The notes under the pieces are model-generated. The model was not told where the DNA came from, ran no database searches, and saw only the letters and a program-made list of their open reading frames with translations. This document shows, in pieces, positions 1-7,212 of a stretch of 17,546 nucleotides of DNA. This DNA is from Gammaproteobacteria bacterium (lineage in GTDB: Bacteria > Pseudomonadota > Gammaproteobacteria > Chromatiales > Chromatiaceae): contig JAUVEG010000006.1 in NCBI GenBank assembly GCA_030594925.1, positions 1-17,546 of the forward strand. The letters run 5' to 3'. The position numbers and the translations under genes are program-made. Position 1 is the stretch's first letter, and each line of letters opens with the position of its first letter.

Positions 1-2595
1 TGCTGTTTTCTTTTTTGCTGTTGCCTTCTTTTTTGTTGCGGCTTTCTTTTTAACCGGAGAGGTTTTTCGGTTCTCGGAGGCGCGGATTGCCACAGCTCCC
101 CTGGCGGAGACGACTCGAATCTTTTTCCCCAGCGCAGCGAGTTCATCAACCAGTTCGAACGCCTGCGACACCTTGTTCTCTTTCACTTTCAGAGTTGCAT
201 CGGGAAAGCCCGCGCTGTTTTTCAGCAGCGTGAAGCCGCCGCCATAGAACTGCTTGGTAAGGCGTTTTTTGACCTTTTTGGTCTCCTCCAAAAGCTGCTG
301 GCACTCTTCCAGCGTCAGGCTGCCGGGCTCCTTATCCTTGGGGATTTTTGCATTCTTGAAGCCATCTGTAATGAATGGACCCCAGCGGCCATCGAGTACC
401 TGCACGGCGGAGTCATCAAACAGCAGAATCTCCTTCTCCCTGTCGGCCTCTTTTTTCGCATCGATGAATGACTGCACCTGCTCCATGGTGATCTTATGCG
501 GGTCTTCAGGGTCTATCGAGACATTTTGAGGGAGCAGTTCGACGCCGATAATATCACGCTCCTCCACCAGGCTCCTGATCTGCCTGTCAACATAACCGGC
601 ATAGGGTCCGAAGCGCCCTGCATTGACGAAAACCTCCTCCCCGGCAGCCGTATCGCCAACGATTCTCGGCAGCTCAAACAGCGGCAGCACCTCCTCCAGC
701 GTCACGCTGTGCATGCGCTGCTCGGGACTCAATCCGGCGAACTGCGGCTTCTCTTCATCATCCCTGGTGCCGATCTGGGCAAAGGGACCGTAACGTCCGA
801 TTCTTACGCTGACAGGACGACCGCTTTTGGGATCGGTTCCCAACTGCCGTGACTGGCTCGCCTCCTCCCGGGAGATCCCCTCCGCCTTCTCCACATCCTC
901 GTGAAAAGGGCCGTAAAATCCTGCAATCATGTCACGCCAGTTGCTTTTACCGGCGGCAATCTCGTCAAACTCCGCCTCGACCCTGGCGGTAAAGTTGTAA
1001 TCGACAACCTCGGTAAAGTGTTTGACCAGAAAATCGGTGACGATGCCGGCTATATCCATTGGAAACAGCTTTGCCTTCTCGGCGCCGGTGATCTCGACTC
1101 TATCCTCGTTGATAATCTCCTGCCCGTGCAATGCCAGGATCCTGACGGTGCGTTCACGCCCCTCGCGATCTCCCTTCTCCACATAGCCGCGATTCTGAAT
1201 GGTCGATATGGTGGGAGCATAGGTCGACGGACGCCCAATACCCATCTCCTCCAGTTTTTTCACCAGGCTCGCCTCGGTATAGCGCGCCGACGGCCGGGTA
1301 AAGGCCTCCTGGGCCCGCATCACGATAATCGGCAGATCCTGTCCGACCTGCAGCGGCGGCAGCATCTTTTTATCCTTGTCGCCACCCTCCTTGTAGACCT
1401 TGAGAAATCCGTCAAAGACCAGCACCTCGCCCTTTGCAAGCAGATTCTCATCGATCGTTGAAACATCGATGACCGCAGTGGTTCTTTCGAGCCGCGCGTC
1501 CGCCATTTGTGAAGCGATGGTGCGCTGCCAGATCAGTTGATAGAGTCGCTGTTCATTCCTGTCGCCGGCAACTGTCGCGTTGCTCAGATCTGTCGGCCTG
1601 ATCGCCTCGTGCGCCTCCTGGGCACCGGCCGATTTTGTCTTGTAGCTTCTGATTTGCAAGTAGTCTTTGCCAAAATCTTGCGTAATGGTCGAGGTAGCCT
1701 GCTGCAGGGCTGTATCGGAAAGATTAACCGAGTCCGTCCGCATATAGGTGATCTTGCCGGATTCGTAGAGTTTCTGCGCCACCACCATCGTCTGTCTGAC
1801 AGAGAAACCGAGTCGCTGCGAGGCTGCCTGCTGCAGTGTCGACGTGGTAAAAGGCGCCCGCGGATAGCGTTTCGCAGGCTTCTTTGAGATATCTGAAATT
1901 GTATATTTTGCCTCTTTGACACTCTCAAGAAACTGCTTCGCCTCTTCAATGGTGTGCCGCTCCTTTTGCAGTTTCCCCGTCAGCACCGCATCCCTGCCTG
2001 CTTTAAAATCTGCTGCTATCCGAAAACTGGAGGCGCTCTCAAATGCTTCTATTTCACGCTCACGGTCGACAACGATGCGTACCGCCACCGATTGCACTCT
2101 TCCGGCAGAGAGACCGGTCTGAATTTTTTTCCACAGCACCGGAGACAACTCGAAGCCGACCAGCCTGTCGAGCACCCGACGCGCCTGCTGTCCATCAACC
2201 AGGTTGCGGTCAATGGTGCGGTAATTGGTGATTGCAGCAAGGATTGCCGGCTTGGTGATTTCATGAAAAACAATGCGCCTGGTATTGCTCTCATCCAGAT
2301 CCAGCGCCTCCTCGAGATGCCAGGCGATCGCCTCCCCCTCCCTGTCCTCGTCCGATGCCAGCCATACGAGCGATGCCTTTTTGACCGCTTTTTTGAGATC
2401 TGCGATGACTCTCTTTTTATCTTCAGTCACCTCGTAAGTGGGTTCAAAATGGTTGGCTACATCAACCGACAGTCCTTTCCTCGGCAGATCCCGCACATGC
2501 CCGTAGCTGGACATAACGGTGAACTCCTTGCCGAGAAACTTCTCGATTGTTTTGGCCTTGGCCGGCGATTCCACGATGACGAGATTTTGGCTCAC
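1..2595 (-). CDS. topA: DNA topoisomerase I, C-terminal end cut by the window edge
   Basis: Type IA topoisomerase that relaxes negatively supercoiled DNA by single-strand passage. The open frame gives 865 codons before the left edge. The start is GTG at 2595: an in-frame TAG lies three codons upstream and the protein opens SQNLVIVESPAKAK, the usual toprim beginning. Seen: the toprim acidic motif DEDREGE (D82, D84, E86), the motif PRAPFTTSTLQQAA, and the active-site tyrosine in ITYMRTDS at residue 284. After the catalytic core come several glycine-rich repeats such as GRYGPF and GRFGPY, the zinc-free topoisomerase C-terminal repeat type. I find only one cysteine in that region, so the tetracysteine zinc ribbons of the E. 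coli enzyme are absent. The last residues in view are a lysine/alanine tail (KKKAATKKKATAKKKTA) running off the edge. Divergent from the secreted-protein genes. Confidence 0.96.
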   Translation of the reverse strand, partial: MSQNLVIVESPAKAKTIEKFLGKEFTVMSSYGHVRDLPRKGLSVDVANHFEPTYEVTEDKKRVIADLKKAVKKASLVWLASDEDREGEAIAWHLEEALDLDESNTRRIVFHEITKPAILAAITNYRTIDRNLVDGQQARRVLDRLVGFELSPVLWKKIQTGLSAGRVQSVAVRIVVDREREIEAFESASSFRIAADFKAGRDAVLTGKLQKERHTIEEAKQFLESVKEAKYTISDISKKPAKRYPRAPFTTSTLQQAASQRLGFSVRQTMVVAQKLYESGKITYMRTDSVNLSDTALQQATSTITQDFGKDYLQIRSYKTKSAGAQEAHEAIRPTDLSNATVAGDRNEQRLYQLIWQRTIASQMADARLERTTAVIDVSTIDENLLAKGEVLVFDGFLKVYKEGGDKDKKMLPPLQVGQDLPIIVMRAQEAFTRPSARYTEASLVKKLEEMGIGRPSTYAPTISTIQNRGYVEKGDREGRERTVRILALHGQEIINEDRVEITGAEKAKLFPMDIAGIVTDFLVKHFTEVVDYNFTARVEAEFDEIAAGKSNWRDMIAGFYGPFHEDVEKAEGISREEASQSRQLGTDPKSGRPVSVRIGRYGPFAQIGTRDDEEKPQFAGLSPEQRMHSVTLEEVLPLFELPRIVGDTAAGEEVFVNAGRFGPYAGYVDRQIRSLVEERDIIGVELLPQNVSIDPEDPHKITMEQVQSFIDAKKEADREKEILLFDDSAVQVLDGRWGPFITDGFKNAKIPKDKEPGSLTLEECQQLLEETKKVKKRLTKQFYGGGFTLLKNSAGFPDATLKVKENKVSQAFELVDELAALGKKIRVVSARGAVAIRASENRKTSPVKKKAATKKKATAKKKTA

Positions 2596-2837
2596 ATTAT
2601 TTCTCTAAAATTGAATACAAATGACTGTAATTGCCACGCAGTCTGCCTATCAATACCCACTATAGTCAATAGAAAATCAGAAAATTTGTCGGAAAAGAGT
2701 CTTATCACAGGTTGTGGCAGGAGGAGTTCATCAAGTAATTCGCAGTACTCTATCTATAGGAGAGGTACTTTTTGAGAATATGTCAGAAATAGAGTTTTCT
2801 GTTAAAATAAAGAGATAATTTGCTCTGAAAATCATCT
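2596..2837. other. Divergent intergenic region between topA and the first secreted-protein gene
   Basis: AT-rich 242-bp spacer that must carry the promoters of two divergent genes. On the plus strand I see one acceptable promoter-like pair (listed separately). On the minus strand I did not find a convincing sigma-70 promoter for topA. The only Shine-Dalgarno-like purines before the topA GTG are AGAGA. No RNA gene or repeat is evident. Confidence 0.5.
2780..2808 (+). promoter_or_regulatory. Possible sigma-70 promoter for the first secreted-protein gene
   Basis: ATGTCA (4 of 6 to the -35 consensus), a 17-base spacer, then TAAAAT (5 of 6 to the -10 consensus). Transcription would begin near 2815 and leave a short leader of about 23 bases before the ATG at 2838. 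Found by eye only. Confidence 0.35.
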
Positions 2838-3476
2838 ATGAACTTTAAAAACGCACATTCATCTCTTCTGATTGCACTTATGCTGTTGCTGATGACAGCA
2901 CCAGCCCAGGCTGGATTCCTCGATCACGACAACAATAAAAAACCACCCATCAAGGATCCGGTTCCCTCCCGCTTCTCAGTCTGCTATCAGCATACCTGCA
3001 CCATGATTGACCATGTTGGTCTGAGTCAACAACAATGGCAGGGTGTACGCGAGAGATTCAAACCGGCAGCCGGCAATGCCGAACAGGAGCGTCGTCAGAT
3101 CGCGTCAGCTATCGCCTACCTGGAGATCGAGGTCGGCGGGAAAATCAATAGCCTCGATGACCGCGGCGGGAATCTCGAGGGCGTCTTCAAAGCGAAAGGC
3201 AACCAGCTTGACTGCGTCGATGAATCTACCAACAGCACCACCTATATGACCATGATGGAGAGGGATGGACTGCTGAAATTCCATAGTGTGCAGCCACGCG
3301 CAACGCGTGGTTTTTTCATCATGGGCTGGCCGCACTCGACAGCAGTCATCAGGGAAAACGTCTCAGCCAAACAATGGGCTGTAGACTCCTGGTTTTTTGA
3401 TAATGGCACAGAACCCACCATTGTTGCTCTGAAGAAGTGGCGCAGTGGATGGAGCCCCGAAGGCGCCAAACATTGA
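2838..3476 (+). CDS. Secreted protein of unknown function, tandem paralogue 1
   Basis: 212 residues. A Sec signal peptide is clear (hydrophobic core about residues 9-20, likely cleavage after APAQA), so the product is periplasmic or secreted. The mature protein has a C-x4-C pair (C49, C54), a helical stretch with ERRQIASAIAYLE, and a conserved C-terminal block: QLDC (C126), the TN-S-TTY motif, GLLKFH, WPH (H166) and VDSWF (D183). The same block occurs in the next two genes, so the three form a family. This copy is the most divergent; it has a longer N-terminal segment and an extra C-terminal tail after the final tryptophan. I do not recognise a named family. The conserved Cys-His-Asp order would suit a cysteine peptidase or transglutaminase-like fold, but that is inference. 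No good Shine-Dalgarno precedes the ATG, although no better start is available. Confidence 0.85.
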   Translation: MNFKNAHSSLLIALMLLLMTAPAQAGFLDHDNNKKPPIKDPVPSRFSVCYQHTCTMIDHVGLSQQQWQGVRERFKPAAGNAEQERRQIASAIAYLEIEVGGKINSLDDRGGNLEGVFKAKGNQLDCVDESTNSTTYMTMMERDGLLKFHSVQPRATRGFFIMGWPHSTAVIRENVSAKQWAVDSWFFDNGTEPTIVALKKWRSGWSPEGAKH

Positions 3477-3489
3477 CCGCGCACCTCCT

Positions 3490-3518
3490 TTGGCAATAAA
3501 TACATTTTTTGCTATACT
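3490..3518 (+). promoter_or_regulatory. Sigma-70-type promoter for the second secreted-protein gene
   Basis: TTGGCA at 3490-3495, a 17-base spacer, and TATACT at 3513-3518, each 5 of 6 to consensus. It lies in the 105-bp gap after the first paralogue and would start a transcript about 55 bases before the ATG at 3582. It suggests the second gene need not depend on read-through from the first. Confidence 0.6.
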
Positions 3519-3581
3519 TTGTATTTTTGTATCTTTGTAAATACAGCAATTTACACATTATTTGAGTAACCGGAGAAATTA

Positions 3582-4157
3582 ATGAAAATAATCCTCATGA
3601 CGCTGTTGCTGCTCACATCAGGTTTTGCATCAGCATCCGCATCAGACCCCATCGCCGCATCGGCATCTGCAGCGACCTTTCGCGGCTTCCAAGCCTGCAC
3701 CAACTTCGACTGCAACCACACTGCCAATGCCTCTCTGAGCGACAGCGAGTGGCGACAGGTAAGTAATCTTTTCAACGGTGTAAAAAGCTCCAAACAGGAG
3801 CGTGCGCAGATCAAACAGGCGATCGCCCTGCTGGAAGTTCTGGTCGGCAACAAGACAGGCACCTCGGTCGACCTTCCCGGCAACAAAAGAAATGCAAACT
3901 ACCGGGGGCAGCTCGACTGCACTGCGGAAGCCACCAACACCACTACCTACCTCTACATGATCGAAAACGGCGGCCTCTTGAAGTGGCACAAAGTCCACGA
4001 CCGCGTGGTGCGTGACCGCTTCTGGATGGTTCCGCACTGGACCGGCGTCATCGAAGATAAAACCACCGGCGTCAAATACTCTGTCGACAGCTGGTTCAAG
4101 AAAAATGGCGTCGCCCCCGTCGTTGTAACGCTGGAGCGCTGGTACAACAAAAAATAA
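3582..4157 (+). CDS. Secreted protein of unknown function, tandem paralogue 2
   Basis: 191 residues with a signal peptide (MKIILMTLLLLTSG, cleavage near residues 18-20). The start is supported by GGAGA five bases before the ATG. The mature protein has C39 and C44 in a C-x4-C pair, the helix [13 protein letters not shown], then GQLDC (C113), [27 protein letters not shown] (H152), KYSVDSWF (D169) and a final LERW motif before a KK end. It is clearly closer to paralogue 3 than to paralogue 1, so the latest duplication joined 2 and 3. A hairpin followed by five T residues lies shortly after the stop. Function unknown. C113, H152 and D169 are the only Cys/His/Asp set kept at equivalent positions in all three copies, which makes them the best candidates for catalysis or metal binding. 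Confidence 0.88.
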   Translation: MKIILMTLLLLTSGFASASASDPIAASASAATFRGFQACTNFDCNHTANASLSDSEWRQVSNLFNGVKSSKQERAQIKQAIALLEVLVGNKTGTSVDLPGNKRNANYRGQLDCTAEATNTTTYLYMIENGGLLKWHKVHDRVVRDRFWMVPHWTGVIEDKTTGVKYSVDSWFKKNGVAPVVVTLERWYNKK

Positions 4158-4183
4158 CAGATAGAGAATGACAAGCGAATGCA

Positions 4184-4216
4184 GGCCGGATAAGCGACAG
4201 CGCATCCGGCCTTTTT
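4184..4216 (+). terminator. Rho-independent terminator built from a REP-like unit
   Basis: Perfect 8-bp arms GGCCGGAT (4184-4191) and ATCCGGCC (4204-4211) are followed directly by five T residues. It lies 27 bp after the stop of the second secreted-protein gene. Stem edges and loop together contain the 16-base core ATAAGCGACAGCGCAT (4190-4205), shared with the two repeats downstream, so a repeated element appears to serve as the terminator. Confidence 0.7.
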
Positions 4217-4257
4217 CCGTATCCATGGTGGATGCTCTTGTCAATCGTGCTCAGAGC

Positions 4258-4340
4258 GTAGGGTGCAATAAGCGACAGCGCATTGCACCGGAAATGTCGG
4301 GGTAAAATGGCGGGATGCGCTGTCGCTTATGCCGCCCTAC
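4258..4340. repeat. REPIN-like unit: two REP-like hairpins head to head
   Basis: The 83-bp unit is framed by GTAGGG (4258-4263) and CCCTAC (4335-4340), which are exact reverse complements. Inside are two copies of the 16-base core ATAAGCGACAGCGCAT: 4268-4283 on the plus strand and 4315-4330 on the minus strand. Each core lies in its own hairpin. The first has perfect 8-bp arms GGTGCAAT and ATTGCACC. The second has GGCGGGAT and ATGCCGCC with one mismatch. The arrangement matches that of REP doublets (REPINs), which are normally moved by a RAYT transposase elsewhere in the genome. No transposase is present here. Confidence 0.75.
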
Positions 4341-4377
4341 ATGCCTAAAGATTCGTCCAACAATCAGGAGATCAACA

Positions 4378-4917
4378 TTGAAAGTCTTGTTCAGTGTATT
4401 ACTACTGTTCACATCAGGGTCAACGCTTGCATCGACCTATCAGGATTTCAATGCCTGCACCGCCTTTGTGTGTAAGAAATCTACAGACGCCTCGCTCAGC
4501 AACAGCGAGTGGCATCAGGTAGAGGCGCTTTTCAAGGGCGTAAAAAACGCCTCTGATGAACGTATGCAGGTTAAACAGGCCATCGCCCTGCTGGAGATCC
4601 TGGTCGGCAACAAGACCGGCACCTGGCGTGACCTGGCGCTCAATCAGATCCCTTCTGAAAAAGCGGGACAGCTGGATTGTAAAGCCGAAGCAACGAACAC
4701 CACCACCTATCTGGGACTGCTGGAACAGGATGGATTGTTAAAATGGCACAAAGTCCGGAATTCTGTTGTGCGTGACCGTTTCTGGCTGGTACCCCACTGG
4801 ACAGGGGTCATTGAAGATCAAACCACCGGCATCAAATACTCGGTGGATAGCTGGTTCAGGAAAAATGGCGAACCCCCGACTGTCGTTACGCTGGAGCGCT
4901 GGCTCAACAAAAAATGA
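4378..4917 (+). CDS. Secreted protein of unknown function, tandem paralogue 3
   Basis: Annotated from a TTG at 4378, giving 179 residues. CAGGAG lies seven bases upstream, and the protein then opens (M)[18 protein letters not shown], a signal peptide that aligns with paralogue 2. An in-frame ATG at 4315 lies inside a repeat and would put 21 unlike residues before the signal peptide, so I reject it. Conserved features are C27 and C32 (C-x4-C), [18 protein letters not shown] (C101), [27 protein letters not shown] (H140), KYSVDSWF (D157) and LERW. The TGA stop overlaps the mnmA ATG as ATGA, so this gene and mnmA are probably co-transcribed and translationally coupled. Nothing links the protein to tRNA modification; the coupling may only reflect where the duplicate landed. 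Confidence 0.85.
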   Translation: MKVLFSVLLLFTSGSTLASTYQDFNACTAFVCKKSTDASLSNSEWHQVEALFKGVKNASDERMQVKQAIALLEILVGNKTGTWRDLALNQIPSEKAGQLDCKAEATNTTTYLGLLEQDGLLKWHKVRNSVVRDRFWLVPHWTGVIEDQTTGIKYSVDSWFRKNGEPPTVVTLERWLNKK

Positions 4918-5990
4918 CCATCATGGTGGGCCTCTCCGGAGGCGTTGACTCCTCCGTTGCGGCACTCAGACTGATTGAACAGGGCCATCATGTTGAAGGG
5001 CTGTTCATGAAAAACTGGGAGGAGGATGACAGCAGCGAGTACTGCAGCGCCGCCGAAGATCTTGCCGATGCCGCAGCAGTTGCGCAGACGCTTGGCATCA
5101 AACTGCATACTGTCAACTTCTCATCCGAGTACTGGGATCGCGTTTTCAGCTATTTTCTGGATGAGTATCGCGCAGGACGCACACCCAACCCGGATGTGCT
5201 ATGCAACAGAGAGATCAAATTCAAGGCCTTTCTCGACTATGCACTGCAGCTTGGAGCCGACGCCATCGCCACCGGCCACTATGCGGGCATTGAGAAACAT
5301 GATGACTTCTACCAACTCATCCGCGCAAAAGACGACAACAAAGATCAGACCTATTTTCTCTATCTGTTAAACCAGCATCAACTCTCCCACGCCCTCTTCC
5401 CCCTGTGGGACATCGACAAGGCGGATGTACGCACCATGGCGCTGAAAGCCGGCCTGCAAACCCACAACAAAAAAGACAGCACCGGCATCTGCTTTATCGG
5501 CGAGCGCCGTTTTCGTGATTTTTTATCGCAGTATCTGCCTGCACAGCCCGGCAACATAGAGACTCCACAGGGTGAGAAGCTGGGCACTCATCAGGGGTTG
5601 ATGTACTACACCATCGGACAGAGGCAGGGACTGGGAATCGGCGGCATCAAGGGGAGTGGAGAAACCCCCTGGTTTGTCGCCGCAAAGGATCTGCAGCGCA
5701 ATGTGCTGATCGCTGTTCAGGGTAAGAAGCACCCCCTGCTGTTCACACCGGCGCTGCTTGCAAATCAGATCCACTGGATTGCGCAACCTCCGCAACTCCC
5801 CCTGCGCTGCCTGGCTCGCTGCAGACACCGCCAGCCACTGCAACCCTGCTGCGTTACTCTGCAGGAGCATGACACCCTGCACGTCGCCTTTGATGAACCA
5901 CAGCGCGCCGTCACACCTGGACAGGCCATCGTTTTCTACCAGCAACAGCTCTGCCTCGGCGGAGCAACCATTAAAGAGGCGATTTCATGA
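4914..5990 (+). CDS. mnmA: tRNA-specific 2-thiouridylase MnmA
   Basis: Cytoplasmic enzyme that inserts sulfur at C2 of the wobble uridine (U34) of tRNA-Lys, tRNA-Glu and tRNA-Gln, using ATP and a persulfide relay. It has 358 residues, normal for the family. Seen: the PP-loop SGGVDS at residues 8-13 for ATP activation, FMKNWEEDD, the catalytic cysteine in [12 protein letters not shown] (C97), ATGHYA, and the second cysteine in [13 protein letters not shown] (C193), followed by the C-terminal barrel region with [12 protein letters not shown]. The start overlaps the stop of the third secreted-protein gene by four bases and I see no close Shine-Dalgarno, so coupling is likely. ATG at 4923 is a possible alternative start. 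The 3' end overlaps hflD by ATGA. Confidence 0.97.
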   Translation: MTIMVGLSGGVDSSVAALRLIEQGHHVEGLFMKNWEEDDSSEYCSAAEDLADAAAVAQTLGIKLHTVNFSSEYWDRVFSYFLDEYRAGRTPNPDVLCNREIKFKAFLDYALQLGADAIATGHYAGIEKHDDFYQLIRAKDDNKDQTYFLYLLNQHQLSHALFPLWDIDKADVRTMALKAGLQTHNKKDSTGICFIGERRFRDFLSQYLPAQPGNIETPQGEKLGTHQGLMYYTIGQRQGLGIGGIKGSGETPWFVAAKDLQRNVLIAVQGKKHPLLFTPALLANQIHWIAQPPQLPLRCLARCRHRQPLQPCCVTLQEHDTLHVAFDEPQRAVTPGQAIVFYQQQLCLGGATIKEAIS

Positions 5991-6607
5991 ACCAATTTGA
6001 GCAGCAAACCATCGCTCTTGCCGGCGTCTACCAGGCAACGGCACTGGTCGATAAACTGGCTCGCAGCGGACAAGCGGACGCCGAAGCGATGGAGAAATCA
6101 CTCTACAGCGTTTTTCAGACCGATGCCGACACTACCACAGAGGTTTTTTCCGGACTCGATGGCGTGCGCTACGGCCTGCAACAACTGCAGCAACAGCTGA
6201 CCTCCCCGGCCAGGGAGCAGATAGGAACTACCCGCTACAGCATCAGCGTACTGCTTCTCTCCGGAAAACTCCTCAAGGATAGCGAAAGATTGAAGCAGAT
6301 TAGTGAACGCATCAAGGCTGCCGCTGCAAAACTTGATCTCTATGACTATACGCACAGCAACCAGATAGCCGCGCTTGCCGACATCTACAGCAGCACTATC
6401 AGCGACCTGTCGCCACGCATCATGGTAAAGGGGGATCCTCTCCACCTGCAAAACCCGGAAACACAGAACAGAGTCCGGGCACTGCTGCTGGCGGGAATCC
6501 GTGCAGCCATTTTGTGGAGACAACTCGGCGGTTCTCGCATACAATTGCTGTTTAAGCGTAAACAGCTGGTAAAAACAGCAAAACAACTCCTGGAACAACC
6601 GACCTGA
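5987..6607 (+). CDS. hflD: HflD-family protein (high-frequency lysogenization protein homologue)
   Basis: 206 residues, close to the E. coli length of about 213. It begins [22 protein letters not shown], typical of HflD, and is all-helical without a signal peptide. In E. coli, HflD is a peripheral inner-membrane protein that binds phage lambda CII and affects the lysis-lysogeny choice; its normal cellular role is unclear. It starts within the mnmA stop (ATGA overlap), with AAGAGG seven bases upstream, so it is expressed with mnmA. In E. coli and many relatives purB follows; here a lipoprotein gene follows instead. Confidence 0.92.
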   Translation: MNQFEQQTIALAGVYQATALVDKLARSGQADAEAMEKSLYSVFQTDADTTTEVFSGLDGVRYGLQQLQQQLTSPAREQIGTTRYSISVLLLSGKLLKDSERLKQISERIKAAAAKLDLYDYTHSNQIAALADIYSSTISDLSPRIMVKGDPLHLQNPETQNRVRALLLAGIRAAILWRQLGGSRIQLLFKRKQLVKTAKQLLEQPT

Positions 6608-6629
6608 ATATCAACCAAAGGCCAAGAAA

Positions 6630-7181
6630 ATGGAATATAGAATGGACAAAACAACGACAACCCTGCTGGCAATGATGCTAACGTTGATCCTCTCTCTCAC
6701 TCTCGGCGCATGCTCGCAATCAGACGATCAGGATCAGCCCAAGAGAGAATCCGCAACGCCATCCGCCACCGAAGAGCTGAAACAGAAGTCCGCTGAATTC
6801 GTCGAAAAGGCCAAAGAACTCGGGAGTGCTGCTTCAAAAGCCGCAAAAGAGGAGGCCGCCGAACTCAAAGAGAGCGCCGTAGCCATTTATGACGACACCA
6901 AAGCCAAGGCGGCTGAACTCTATGAGCAGGCAAAAGTAAAAGCCGCCGAACTTACCGAAGAGGCGTCGAGAAAAGCCGCCGAGATTACTGAAAAGGCCAA
7001 AGCCAAAGCTGCTGAAATCAAGGCCGAGGCTGAAGGGAAATCTGTCGAAGAGAGTGAAGCAGCTCACATGCAGGCGATGAAACTCGTTGACGATGCTGAT
7101 GCCGAAGCCACGAAAGTGACTGAAGATGCGCAGGCGGAAGCTGATAAAATCACCACAGATGCGAAAAAATCGGCTGAATAG
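6630..7181 (+). CDS. Alanine/lysine/glutamate-rich coiled-coil lipoprotein
   Basis: 183 residues from the ATG at 6630 (AAAGG eight bases upstream); the in-frame ATG at 6642 is also possible. A lipoprotein signal ends in LGAC, making C28 the lipidated cysteine, and Ser at +2 predicts the outer membrane. The rest is one long charged helix with no predicted globular domain. Residues 91-134 are four tandem 11-residue units: KAKAAELYEQA, KVKAAELTEEA, SRKAAEITEKA and KAKAAEIKAEA. An 11-residue period is known from LEA-like and apolipoprotein-like helices and favours an elongated coiled coil or surface-lying amphipathic helix. The function is unknown; a structural or stress role at the envelope is a guess. 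It lies 22 bp after hflD. Confidence 0.85.
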   Translation: MEYRMDKTTTTLLAMMLTLILSLTLGACSQSDDQDQPKRESATPSATEELKQKSAEFVEKAKELGSAASKAAKEEAAELKESAVAIYDDTKAKAAELYEQAKVKAAELTEEASRKAAEITEKAKAKAAEIKAEAEGKSVEESEAAHMQAMKLVDDADAEATKVTEDAQAEADKITTDAKKSAE

Positions 7182-7212
7182 CCCCTCTTCTGATTAAAGG
7201 TTGCTTACTCCC

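Noticed and set aside
901..2775. Plus-strand open frames across topA (for example 901-1461 and 1954-2775)
   Set aside because: They are antisense to a well-conserved topA frame and have no recognisable motifs or ribosome binding sites.
3642..4244. Minus-strand 200-residue frame across paralogue 2
   Set aside because: Antisense to a conserved secreted-protein gene and crosses its terminator; composition looks like a shadow frame.
4315..4377. N-terminal extension of paralogue 3 from an upstream ATG
   Set aside because: The ATG lies in a REP-like hairpin, the extra residues do not resemble the family, and a TTG with a good Shine-Dalgarno restores the signal peptide.
7201..7212. TTG start for the serine hydrolase
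   Set aside because: It directly abuts the AAAGG that would have to act as its ribosome binding site; ATG 7213 starts a normal signal peptide.
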